A stretch of 8,905 nucleotides of DNA from Pseudomonadota bacterium. GTDB lineage: Bacteria; Pseudomonadota; Alphaproteobacteria; Micropepsales; Micropepsaceae. Both the position numbers and the translations under genes were made by a program. This document shows, piece after piece, positions 1 to 5,439 of this stretch; position 1 is the first letter of the stretch; the number at the start of each line of letters is the position of its first letter. The DNA lies in NCBI GenBank assembly GCA_021817355.1, contig JAKAVI010000187.1, forward strand, positions 1-8,905, in the 5' to 3' direction. Below the pieces are notes generated by a model. The model was given only the letters and a program-made list of their open reading frames with translations, was not told the origin of the DNA and ran no database searches.

Positions 1-8
1 AGCCCACC

Positions 9-749
9 ATGCCTGTTGCTAATAGAATTTTCGGGGCCGGGCGCCCGTTCGCGCTCCCGAACGTTAATAACCCGACGCCGATCCGCTTTGGCGTTCCCGA
101 GAGCATGACGCTTGATTTCAAGCAGACAGTAAAAACGCTCTTCGGGGAAAACATCTTTCCGGAAGACGTGTCTGGTGGTCAGATGACGGTTACCGGCAAG
201 GTCACCATGGGCGAACTTAATGGCGACCTGTTTGCCAGTATGTTCCAAGCGACCCTGGCTGCAGGAACGACGGCGCAGATTGACAAAGAAATGGGGGTGG
301 TGGCAGCCGCGACCCCGTTCAAGATCACCGTTGCAAACTCAGCCACTTGGACCGTTGACCTCGGTGTTCAGACTGCGGCCGGGATAAGGCTATCGCGCGT
401 TGCGGCCGGAAGCGAAGTGGCCGGTGAATCCTATTCGGTGGCGGCAGGTGTTTACACCTTTGCATCGACGGATGCTGGCGTAACCTACTACATCAGCTAT
501 CTCTACACCGAGAGCACCGCCGGCCATTCGATGACGCTGAAAAACGCGCTGCAGGGCGCAACGGCGAGCTTTACCGCCGTGCACGTGTTCAGCAATCGCA
601 GTTCGCAAAATATCGTCACACTCAACAACTGTATCCCGTCCAACACGACCCTCGGAACCAAGGAGGGCGACTACGGCAAGCCGACCTATGACTACGACGC
701 GGCCGTGGATGCAAACGGGATACTTGGGACGATGGCTCTCGCGGCGTAA
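9..749 (+). CDS. Phage tail tube (major tail) protein
   Basis: A 246-residue protein that should polymerise into the non-contractile tail tube through which DNA passes. The N-terminus (IFGAG, then NPTPIRFGV and a TLDFKQTVKTLFGE segment, roughly residues 7-50) has the look of tail tube proteins from proteobacterial siphophages and prophages. The rest is rich in short beta-strand patterns, including a stretch at residues 97-166 that ends in G-x-Y-S-V, Y-T-F, A-G-V and I-S-Y, also typical of this family. No signal peptide or membrane segment is seen, as expected for a virion protein. Its place upstream of a small ORF, the chaperone G/GT pair and the tape measure is the usual one for the tube gene. 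The ATG at 9 fits the family N-terminus, but its ribosome binding site lies at or beyond the window edge. The stop TAA is 6 bases before the next start. Family call is from pattern recognition, with no database search. Confidence 0.85.
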   Translation: MPVANRIFGAGRPFALPNVNNPTPIRFGVPESMTLDFKQTVKTLFGENIFPEDVSGGQMTVTGKVTMGELNGDLFASMFQATLAAGTTAQIDKEMGVVAAATPFKITVANSATWTVDLGVQTAAGIRLSRVAAGSEVAGESYSVAAGVYTFASTDAGVTYYISYLYTESTAGHSMTLKNALQGATASFTAVHVFSNRSSQNIVTLNNCIPSNTTLGTKEGDYGKPTYDYDAAVDANGILGTMALAA

Positions 750-755
750 TGCCAA

Positions 756-1121
756 ATGACTGAGGAAGATCGCCGCCGCCTCGGTGAACGCAGGCGCATG
801 ATTTTTGAAAATGTGGCAAATGGCGTCAATATTGACGCGCTTAAGACCACTTTTCGGGCTTCACCTGAAGAGATCCAACGGGAAACTGCATTTGTAGCCC
901 GCAAGATCACGGAATACCGATTCCAGCGGCGTCTTCCTCCAGTCCAGTGCGGGAATATACCTGAGATTAGGGCTAACCGCGTCGTTCTGCTGGCCAGTCT
1001 GTCCAAAATTGGGCCGATGACATTGTCAACAGAGCTTATCCTGCCGCGGCTTCTTGTTCATGACATAAAGACGGCTTCTGACTTCAGCGAAGCGCGTCAC
1101 ATGGTAAATTCGGCCAGATGA
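756..1121 (+). CDS. Small conserved-position phage protein with helix-turn-helix-like segment, function unknown
   Basis: A 121-residue protein I cannot assign. It is very rich in Arg and Glu at the N-terminus (RRRLGERRR, residues 6-14). Residues 18-43 (V-A-N-G-V-N-I-D-A-L then S-P-E-E-I-Q-R-E) read as two short helices joined by a turn, like the DNA-binding helix-turn-helix of small regulators. They are followed by a basic helix (VARKITEYRFQRR) and a P-P-V-Q-C segment. It sits exactly between tail tube and chaperone G, where siphophages often carry a small tail-completion or unknown gene, so a tail role is as likely as regulation. No good Shine-Dalgarno precedes ATG 756. An in-frame ATG at 798 (residue 15) has AGG at 792-794 and is an alternative start. 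The start at 756 is preferred because it lies 6 bases after the preceding stop, which favours translational coupling. Confidence 0.65.
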   Translation: MTEEDRRRLGERRRMIFENVANGVNIDALKTTFRASPEEIQRETAFVARKITEYRFQRRLPPVQCGNIPEIRANRVVLLASLSKIGPMTLSTELILPRLLVHDIKTASDFSEARHMVNSAR

Positions 1122-1124
1122 GGG
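1120..1124 (+). promoter_or_regulatory. Ribosome binding site of tail assembly chaperone G
   Basis: GAGGG ends 7 bases before ATG 1132. This decides the start in favour of ATG 1132 rather than the in-frame TTG at 1126, which would be only 1 base from this element. It overlaps the TGA stop (1119-1121) of the upstream gene, so the two genes are probably coupled. Confidence 0.65.
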
Positions 1125-1131
1125 CTTGCGT

Positions 1132-1542
1132 ATGACATCTCGGAAAGTGACGTTAGGGGGACGCACATTTGACGTCCCCCTTTTTGTTTTGAGGCACACC
1201 ATACAAATCTACCCTCTATGTCAGAAGCTTGGTGGGGTCGTGGCGCGTTCGGTACTCAACGAGGGTGTACTTACGGCTAGTGCCGAAGAAATGATCGATA
1301 TGGCTGATGCTGTATTTCTGGGATGTCGGGCGGCTGAGCCGGCTTTGACGCGCGACGAATTTGACAACCTTCCCGTCGCTCCCCATGAGCTGTTCGAGGC
1401 CTTTCTGATCATGCGCATTCAGACGGGCGCGTGGCGCCAGGCCAGCTCTGAGGGATCAGATGACGCGGGGGAAGCCCCCGGGGGGACAGCGGCCCCCCAG
1501 ACGGACGTGACATCGACTTCAATCGAATCCTCAGCGAGCTGA
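1132..1542 (+). CDS. Tail assembly chaperone, G-like (unshifted product)
   Basis: A 136-residue protein, the short form of the tail assembly chaperone, which by analogy with phage lambda gpG coats the tape measure and keeps it soluble until tube assembly. The N-terminal segment (LGGRTFDVPLFVLR then YPLCQKLGG, residues about 7-35) and the following helical part ending near AFLIMRIQTGAW resemble the small chaperone found upstream of tape measures in GTA-like and siphophage clusters. The tail of the protein (from about residue 104) is a low-complexity linker of Ala, Gly, Ser, Thr and Pro. This is where a frameshift normally leads into the T domain. The start is fixed by GAGGG at 1120-1124. A terminator-like hairpin (1155-1190) lies inside codons 8-20. 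The identification rests on position, length, composition and the frameshift extension. Confidence 0.78.
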   Translation: MTSRKVTLGGRTFDVPLFVLRHTIQIYPLCQKLGGVVARSVLNEGVLTASAEEMIDMADAVFLGCRAAEPALTRDEFDNLPVAPHELFEAFLIMRIQTGAWRQASSEGSDDAGEAPGGTAAPQTDVTSTSIESSAS

Positions 1543-1769
1543 TCCGCTACTTTCATCAGCCGAAAGAGTACTGGCTCGATTCCACCACCCTGGTTGACTA
1601 CGTCGATATATACGGGCGATCGCTTACCGAGACGCCCCCGACGGATGTCCTTGTCGCTGCCTATTTCCGCGGTCAGGGGTGGCTCAAATCCGACAATGAA
1701 CAATCGAAAATTGACGCCGAGAAGGTGCTCCAAGCCTGGGCGCCGGAAGTTCCTGAATTTGTGCCGTGA
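1132..1769 (+). CDS. Tail assembly chaperone G-T fusion made by -1 ribosomal frameshift
   Basis: Past the G stop, an open frame at -1 to G runs from just after TGA 1461-1463 to TGA 1767-1769. It encodes a well-formed soluble domain (D-F-N-R-I-L-S-E-L-I-R-Y-F-H-Q-P near its start, Y-F-R-G-Q-G-W in the middle, ending P-E-F-V-P). The frame holds no ATG, GTG or TTG before a GTG in its last twenty codons, so it can hardly be translated alone. A single -1 slip joins it to G, giving 212 residues. G and G-T pairs made this way are widespread in long-tailed phages; the T part recruits tube protein to the tape measure in lambda. The stop overlaps the tape measure ribosome binding site. An indel in the sequenced G or C homopolymers is the alternative explanation, but the placement and sizes fit true recoding. 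Confidence 0.8.
1155..1190 (+). terminator. Intrinsic-terminator-like hairpin inside the chaperone G coding region
   Basis: AGGGGGACG (1155-1163) and CGTCCCCCT (1173-1181) form a perfect 9-bp, G/C-dominated stem with a 9-base loop, followed directly by TTTTTGTTTT (1181-1190). This is the canonical layout of a Rho-independent terminator. It lies within codons 8-20 of the chaperone gene, downstream of the tube gene. It could lower transcription of downstream genes relative to the tube, or be suppressed by ribosomes or by a late antiterminator. The encoded residues (GRTFDVPLF) look family-like, so coincidence is possible. Confidence 0.5.
1467..1498 (+). promoter_or_regulatory. Putative frameshift site with tandem G/C hairpins
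   Basis: The -1 shift must occur between 1464 (after the last stop in the new frame) and the G stop at 1540. This interval holds G-runs at 1467-1471 and 1480-1485 and C-runs at 1475-1479 and 1493-1498. The second G-run can pair with the second C-run (6 bp, 7-base loop, 1480-1498). The first pair can form a tighter hairpin (5 bp, 3-base loop). Candidate slips, written in the G frame, are G GGG GAA (1467-1473, six bases before the 1480 hairpin), C GGG GGG (1479-1485) and G GCC CCC (1491-1497). None is a textbook heptamer, so the exact site is undecided. Confidence 0.5.
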
Positions 1770-1773
1770 GGGG
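1768..1773 (+). promoter_or_regulatory. Ribosome binding site of the tape measure gene
   Basis: GAGGGG ends 5 bases before ATG 1779. It overlaps the TGA stop of the G-T frame (1767-1769), so ribosomes finishing the fusion chaperone end on this site. This couples chaperone and tape measure synthesis. Confidence 0.7.
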
Positions 1774-1778
1774 TAAGA

Positions 1779-4400
1779 ATGCCCAATAATATCGCCATCA
1801 AGATCACGGCAGAAACCACGCAGCTAACTGCGCAGTTGGCGGTTGCGAAGGCGGAACTGAGTGGGTTCCAAAAGCAGCTTGGGACACTGGCGAAGGACGC
1901 GCAGGCAACAGGGATCGGGCAGGGCATTTCGCAGGAAATGCTGGCCACATCGGAATCAGTTGCGGCAGCCCAGGCCAAGGTCGTTTCTATCAAGAGTGCC
2001 CTCAAGGAAACGGAAGCCGTCGGCGCGCCAGCTCTCGCGGAAGTGGGGTCTGCGGCAGAAACGACGGCTACTAACTTTGGCGTAGTGGCGTATGAAGCCC
2101 AGGCGGTAGCGGACGAATTGAGCAGCGGCCGCTGGCGCCGAGCCCCATCATCTCTCGGGCGCCTTCTCATTGAGGGACTTCGCATCCCCCCGATGATGGT
2201 AGGAATCGGCGCGGCAGCGGCAGTTGCAGCTGCTGGTCTCGGGTATTTGGAATATAAGGCCCTGGAGGCCGAGAAGGAGGTTGACGACTTAACAACCGCC
2301 TTCCAGCTCACGGGGCGCGGCGCCGAAGTGGGTGCTAGTGGTGTCCAGTACATGCTGGACTTCCTGAACAGCGTGCCGAACGCGAGTTCGGACGCTACGC
2401 AGGCATTTGTCCAGTTCGCGGCCACATCTGAACAAGTCAACCTCGGGCTCGCCTATCAGGTGGGACAGCTCCTGCCTGATTTTGAAAAGGCTTACGGCAA
2501 GAAGGCCCCTGAAGCTGCTGGCAAGCTTCTCGCCTCGCTGTCGGACCTCTCAGTGAAGGGATTTCGGAAGCTCGATCAAACGATGCTCAACCTGTCTCCG
2601 ACAGAATATGAGCAGATTGAACGGCTGATTGAGATTGGCGACCAAGCCAAGGCCACCTCTGAGATCATGCAAATTCTGGCCCATCGGACGGGCAGCTACA
2701 TAAAAAGTAACGGAGATCGAATTTACGACATCGAGCATAAGATGTCGGAGGTAGTCAAGAACGCAGCTTTCCGCGAGGGCATCCACATCAACTTTGATCC
2801 GAAGTCGATCCAGAGCATCGAGCAGGTCAAGAAGGTTCTGTCTGCTCAGGGTGGCTTCGTTAGTCAGGGCGCGATTGGTGAACTTGACAAGTTGGAAAAA
2901 GAAATTCGTTATTGGCGCGCGCTTGAGGCAAAAGATGCAAAGGGCCAAGCAGATCAAAAATATAAGGCGCGGGTTCAGGCAGCGGAGCAGCTAAACGAAC
3001 GCCTTGATAAGCAGGCACAACTTACGAAAGAGTTAAAAGGATATCAGGCAGGTCTCGCTCAAGCAGAGACGCGCCATGATCGGCACGGTATTAAAGAGTT
3101 CAGCCTGTCCATCGCCGAAACGCAAAAGGAACTGGACGCGCTAAAAAAGCACCATGACGATCATAAGAATAAGGCGTCTAATCCGTTCAAAGGCACTGGG
3201 TTTAGCAATGCCGGATCACAAGCGATAGCTCAGGCCCGTGAGGCTATTTCGGCCATCAATGCCGACCAGAAGCTAGGCGACAAGGAGCGCATTAACGAGA
3301 TAAATAAGACGTATGCCCAGTTACTCAATTCTGGGAAGCTGAACGCGGCGCAGCGGATTGCGGTCGAAACCGAAATGAACCGCAACATCCTCGAAGTGGA
3401 AAAGCGCGCGGAAGCGGACAAACGGCAAATTGCTTCCGACAACGCTCGCACCAAGATAGAGCTCGCCCAAACATCGTACCAGGAATACCAGTCAAATCTG
3501 GCATCCCAAGTGGCTGCCGGAAAAATATCTCACGCGCAGGAAGTGTCCGACTTAACGCGCGTCCTCCTTTTGATGGAGAACCTTCAGCTTACCGCAATCA
3601 ATAAGTCGATCGAAGGCTACTCAAAGGACAGCGTAGCTTATGCTCGGGCTCAAAATCAGAAGCTTCTGGTCACGGAGCACACACAGGCCAGGATAGCTGA
3701 GCTAAAGGCTAGAAATTCCAAGAACGAGGTCCGCGACTTTCAAAGGACGCATCAGGAGCTTCTGGGCTTCGAGCGGAACTTTATCGACGGCATGATTACT
3801 GGCCAGCAGAATTTGGGCCAGATGACGGAGCAGTTTGCGCTTCGCAGCTTTGAAAACATCGTCGTCGGCGAAGCAAAAATGTGGACCGAGCGGCTTCTCT
3901 TGCAAAAGACTGGAAACGCTCAAGGGAAGGCTATGAGCCTTGAGGCGACGTTGACGCAGATAGGCCATGACGCTGCTAAGGCTTACTCCGGCGCCTACTC
4001 TGCTCTCGTCGGGATTCCCATTGTCGGCCCGATCTTGGCACCTATAGCTGCAACGGCGGCTGAGGTCGCTGTCTTTGGTGCAGAAGCCCTCGCGAGCGCC
4101 GAAGGCGGACAAATGCAAGTCCCATACGACGGGCAGCTTACCCAGCTCCACAAGAACGAAATGGTCATACCTGCACACATTGCCAATCCGCTTCGGTCTT
4201 TCGCGGTTGACCTCGCGGCTGGTAAATCGTCGAGTTCTTCGGCGTCGTTTGACGGTGCATCCCCTGACGTTCATTTCCATGTTCATGCGAACGATACGCG
4301 GGGCGTGCAGGCATTTTTCAATGAACACGGAGAGAGCATCGCCCGGACATTGAATAGGGTCTGGAAAACGTCGCCAAATCTGCATCCGTCAGCGGCGTAA
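1779..4400 (+). CDS. Tail length tape measure protein
   Basis: An 873-residue protein that templates tail length and is probably ejected into the host envelope with the DNA. The first 95 residues are helical and coiled-coil-like. A hydrophobic stretch rich in Ala and Gly lies at about residues 139-158. The region from there to about 330 resembles the prophage tail length tape measure family (PF06791-like). Long charged coiled coil fills about 365-720. A second hydrophobic stretch lies at about 740-770. The C-terminus carries the tape-measure hallmark L-H-K-N-E-M-V-I-P (790-798) and a closing V-H-F-H-V (831-835) with G-V-Q-A-F-F, as in other siphophage tape measures. At 1.5 angstrom per helical residue it predicts a tail near 130 nm (inference). 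It follows the G/GT chaperones, as usual. Its TAA is only 2 bases from the convergent stop of the minus-strand gene at 4403. Confidence 0.93.
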   Translation: MPNNIAIKITAETTQLTAQLAVAKAELSGFQKQLGTLAKDAQATGIGQGISQEMLATSESVAAAQAKVVSIKSALKETEAVGAPALAEVGSAAETTATNFGVVAYEAQAVADELSSGRWRRAPSSLGRLLIEGLRIPPMMVGIGAAAAVAAAGLGYLEYKALEAEKEVDDLTTAFQLTGRGAEVGASGVQYMLDFLNSVPNASSDATQAFVQFAATSEQVNLGLAYQVGQLLPDFEKAYGKKAPEAAGKLLASLSDLSVKGFRKLDQTMLNLSPTEYEQIERLIEIGDQAKATSEIMQILAHRTGSYIKSNGDRIYDIEHKMSEVVKNAAFREGIHINFDPKSIQSIEQVKKVLSAQGGFVSQGAIGELDKLEKEIRYWRALEAKDAKGQADQKYKARVQAAEQLNERLDKQAQLTKELKGYQAGLAQAETRHDRHGIKEFSLSIAETQKELDALKKHHDDHKNKASNPFKGTGFSNAGSQAIAQAREAISAINADQKLGDKERINEINKTYAQLLNSGKLNAAQRIAVETEMNRNILEVEKRAEADKRQIASDNARTKIELAQTSYQEYQSNLASQVAAGKISHAQEVSDLTRVLLLMENLQLTAINKSIEGYSKDSVAYARAQNQKLLVTEHTQARIAELKARNSKNEVRDFQRTHQELLGFERNFIDGMITGQQNLGQMTEQFALRSFENIVVGEAKMWTERLLLQKTGNAQGKAMSLEATLTQIGHDAAKAYSGAYSALVGIPIVGPILAPIAATAAEVAVFGAEALASAEGGQMQVPYDGQLTQLHKNEMVIPAHIANPLRSFAVDLAAGKSSSSSASFDGASPDVHFHVHANDTRGVQAFFNEHGESIARTLNRVWKTSPNLHPSAA

Positions 4401-4402
4401 AC

Positions 4403-4747
4403 TCAATCAACTGTCGTATCGCATCCGTGCATTATACGAACGGCGGCGACACCATCTTTCCAAGCCCTGCCGAAAGCTTGTGCCTTTATCTCGCTTTTTA
4501 CAGCTTGTTTACTTACGAAAGGATTTCCGTTCGCGTGCTCACACGCAACTATCGAGTTGATATCCGCATTCTTGGAGACGGAATTCCATATGGTGTAAAC
4601 GACGAAACCAACGACCGCAATTCCGATGAATGAGTAGCAGAAAATAGTGAACCCATATTGATCGAAAAAAGATATTTGTCTTCTACGGCACGCCTTACAT
4701 ACGCTCGCGCCTTCGTTCATCTGTTCCCCGCAATGTACGCAGTTCAT
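4403..4747 (-). CDS. Zinc-ribbon single-pass membrane protein (moron)
   Basis: A 114-residue protein read against the tail operon. C3-x2-C6 and C17-x2-C20 form a small zinc ribbon, followed by a basic patch (RRR, 21-23) and one strong hydrophobic segment at about 33-54 (FTIFCYSFIGIAVVGFVVYTIW). The positive charge before the helix predicts the zinc ribbon in the cytoplasm and the last 60 residues, with C69 and C109 (a possible disulfide), in the periplasm. The start is set by GGAGG at 4754-4758 on this strand; a further in-frame ATG at 4801 lacks such support. By hand count 161 of 340 bases at 4401-4740 are G or C (about 47%), lower than the flanking tail genes. No classical promoter is evident upstream. 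It has no obvious tail role. Phage cargo membrane proteins often alter the host surface or exclude other phages, but nothing here proves that function. Confidence 0.8.
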   Translation of the reverse strand: MNCVHCGEQMNEGASVCKACRRRQISFFDQYGFTIFCYSFIGIAVVGFVVYTIWNSVSKNADINSIVACEHANGNPFVSKQAVKSEIKAQAFGRAWKDGVAAVRIMHGCDTTVD

Positions 4748-4753
4748 ATTTCG

Positions 4754-4758
4754 CCTCC
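4754..4758 (-). promoter_or_regulatory. Ribosome binding site of the minus-strand membrane protein
   Basis: Read on the minus strand, GGAGG lies 6 bases before ATG 4747-4745. This is one of the best Shine-Dalgarno matches in the window. It supports the 114-residue start beginning M-N-C-V-H-C over a longer 132-residue version, and supports the minus strand as the coding one. Confidence 0.75.
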
Positions 4759-4782
4759 GTCTAAGTGGCGGAAGGGTGAACG

Positions 4783-4842
4783 ATGAGTGCAAAAAAGACA
4801 ACCGCCGGTAAATTTCCCTGTTTAATCACGCAGTTAGGATAA
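4783..4842 (+). CDS. Possible 19-residue peptide upstream of the tip module
   Basis: ATG 4783 is preceded by AAGGG (4772-4776) at 6 bases and opens a 20-codon frame (MSAKKTTAGKFPCLITQLG, then TAA 4840-4842). Its stop overlaps the ribosome binding site of the DUF2460 gene (AGGA 4836-4839), so it could act as a translated leader coupled to that gene. It could also be the remnant of a gene disrupted by insertion of the minus-strand cargo. It is too short to judge by content, and chance is a real possibility. Confidence 0.3.
   Translation: MSAKKTTAGKFPCLITQLG
4836..4839 (+). promoter_or_regulatory. Ribosome binding site of DUF2460 gene
   Basis: AGGA ends 9 bases before GTG 4849. It supports the GTG start, which gives the family-like N-terminus MAVPTFPTL; no ATG lies near that position in frame. 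Confidence 0.5.
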
Positions 4843-4848
4843 CGCGCC

Positions 4849-5439
4849 GTGGCCGTCCCGACATTCCCAACGCTCAAGGCCAAGCTTCCTTTCGATAGGG
4901 AGGTAATGGGCAACTATTCCCTGCAGGAATCGATCAGCGGGTTGCGGACACAATTGTCGTTTTGGTCCTACCCGCGTTATCGGTACACCCTCAGCTTTGA
5001 TCTATTAAGATCATATGCGTCCTACACGGAGTGGCAGGCTCTGGAGGGCTTTTATACCCAGATGATTACGTCGCCAGGCGTCTTTCAATACAATGACGTG
5101 GATGATGGGGCGGTAACAGATCAGCTATTCGGGACCGGCGACGGAACCACCACTACGTTCCAGCTTGTGAGCGACCTCGGCGGAGTGTTGCGGCCAGTCT
5201 TTTGCCCGACCGGGATACCTGAGATCTACAGCAATGGAACGCTGTTGACGAGCGGGTACACGATTAGCAGCTATGGCGTCGTAACCTTTACGACTGCGCC
5301 GGCAAGCGCCGCTGCTCTAACGTGGACAGGCACGTTCAACTGGTACTGCCGCTTTGAGCAGCAAACTCCTAAGTTCAGCAAGTTTGCTTCCGGGTTCCGT
5401 AGTCTCTCCCAGCTTGTGTTCAGCACGGAAAAGTTCTGA
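4849..5439 (+). CDS. Distal tail protein, DUF2460 family (GTA gp12-like)
   Basis: A 196-residue protein of the DUF2460 / TIGR02217 type, the counterpart of the GTA distal tail protein (gp12) that joins the tube to the hub. It reads in family order: F-P-T-L near the start; L-Q-E-S with W-S-Y-P-R-Y-R-Y-T-L (residues 25-50); W-Q-A-L-E-G-F-Y (about 61-68); a G-T-G-D-G-T-T-T-T-F-Q-L motif (about 95-106); a beta-rich stretch with G-Y-T-I and V-T-F (136-147); and C-R-F near 166 before a short C-terminal tail. The start is GTG. Family members have long been annotated as hypothetical. The gene begins the conserved four-gene tip module and ends in TGATG, sharing one base with the hub gene, so the two are translationally coupled. 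Confidence 0.85.
   Translation: MAVPTFPTLKAKLPFDREVMGNYSLQESISGLRTQLSFWSYPRYRYTLSFDLLRSYASYTEWQALEGFYTQMITSPGVFQYNDVDDGAVTDQLFGTGDGTTTTFQLVSDLGGVLRPVFCPTGIPEIYSNGTLLTSGYTISSYGVVTFTTAPASAAALTWTGTFNWYCRFEQQTPKFSKFASGFRSLSQLVFSTEKF

Larger units (their letters stand above)
4748..4848. other. Intergenic region between cargo gene and tip module
   Basis: About 100 bases between divergently oriented genes: the cargo gene reads left from 4747 and DUF2460 reads right from 4849. It is the only sizeable plus-strand gap in the operon. It must hold any promoter for the minus-strand gene, but I find no convincing -35/-10 pair on either strand. It contains the two ribosome binding sites and the possible 19-codon frame. 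Confidence 0.5.

Noticed and set aside
749..763. TAATG at the tube stop as a coupled start
   Set aside because: The ATG at 749 opens only four codons before a stop. ATG 756 starts the real frame.
1126..1131. TTG 1126 as start of chaperone G
   Set aside because: It would sit 1 base from GAGGG. ATG 1132 has correct spacing.
1673..2440. Long minus-strand open frame (255 codons) opposite the G-T and tape measure genes
   Set aside because: Its product is low-complexity Ala/Ser-rich without recognisable motifs, and the plus strand here clearly encodes the T domain and tape measure N-terminus.
3702..4385. Minus-strand open frame (227 codons) opposite the tape measure C-terminus
   Set aside because: The plus strand carries the conserved L-H-K-N-E-M-V-I-P tape measure motif. 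The reverse product is Arg/Cys-rich with no family features.
4580..4593. Two overlapping 8-base palindromes (GGAATTCC and CCATATGG), reminiscent of joined cloning sites
   Set aside because: They lie inside the minus-strand gene and encode ordinary residues just after its transmembrane helix. The reading frame continues undisturbed on both sides, so chance is the simplest view.
4427..4633. Plus-strand 68-codon open frame opposite the cargo gene
   Set aside because: No Shine-Dalgarno and no domain. The minus strand has a zinc ribbon, a membrane helix and a strong ribosome binding site.
4791..4797. Canonical slippery heptamer A AAA AAG, in frame with the 19-codon ORF
   Set aside because: A -1 shift there reaches a stop (TAA 4809-4811) after four more codons and joins nothing useful. 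No following hairpin of note.
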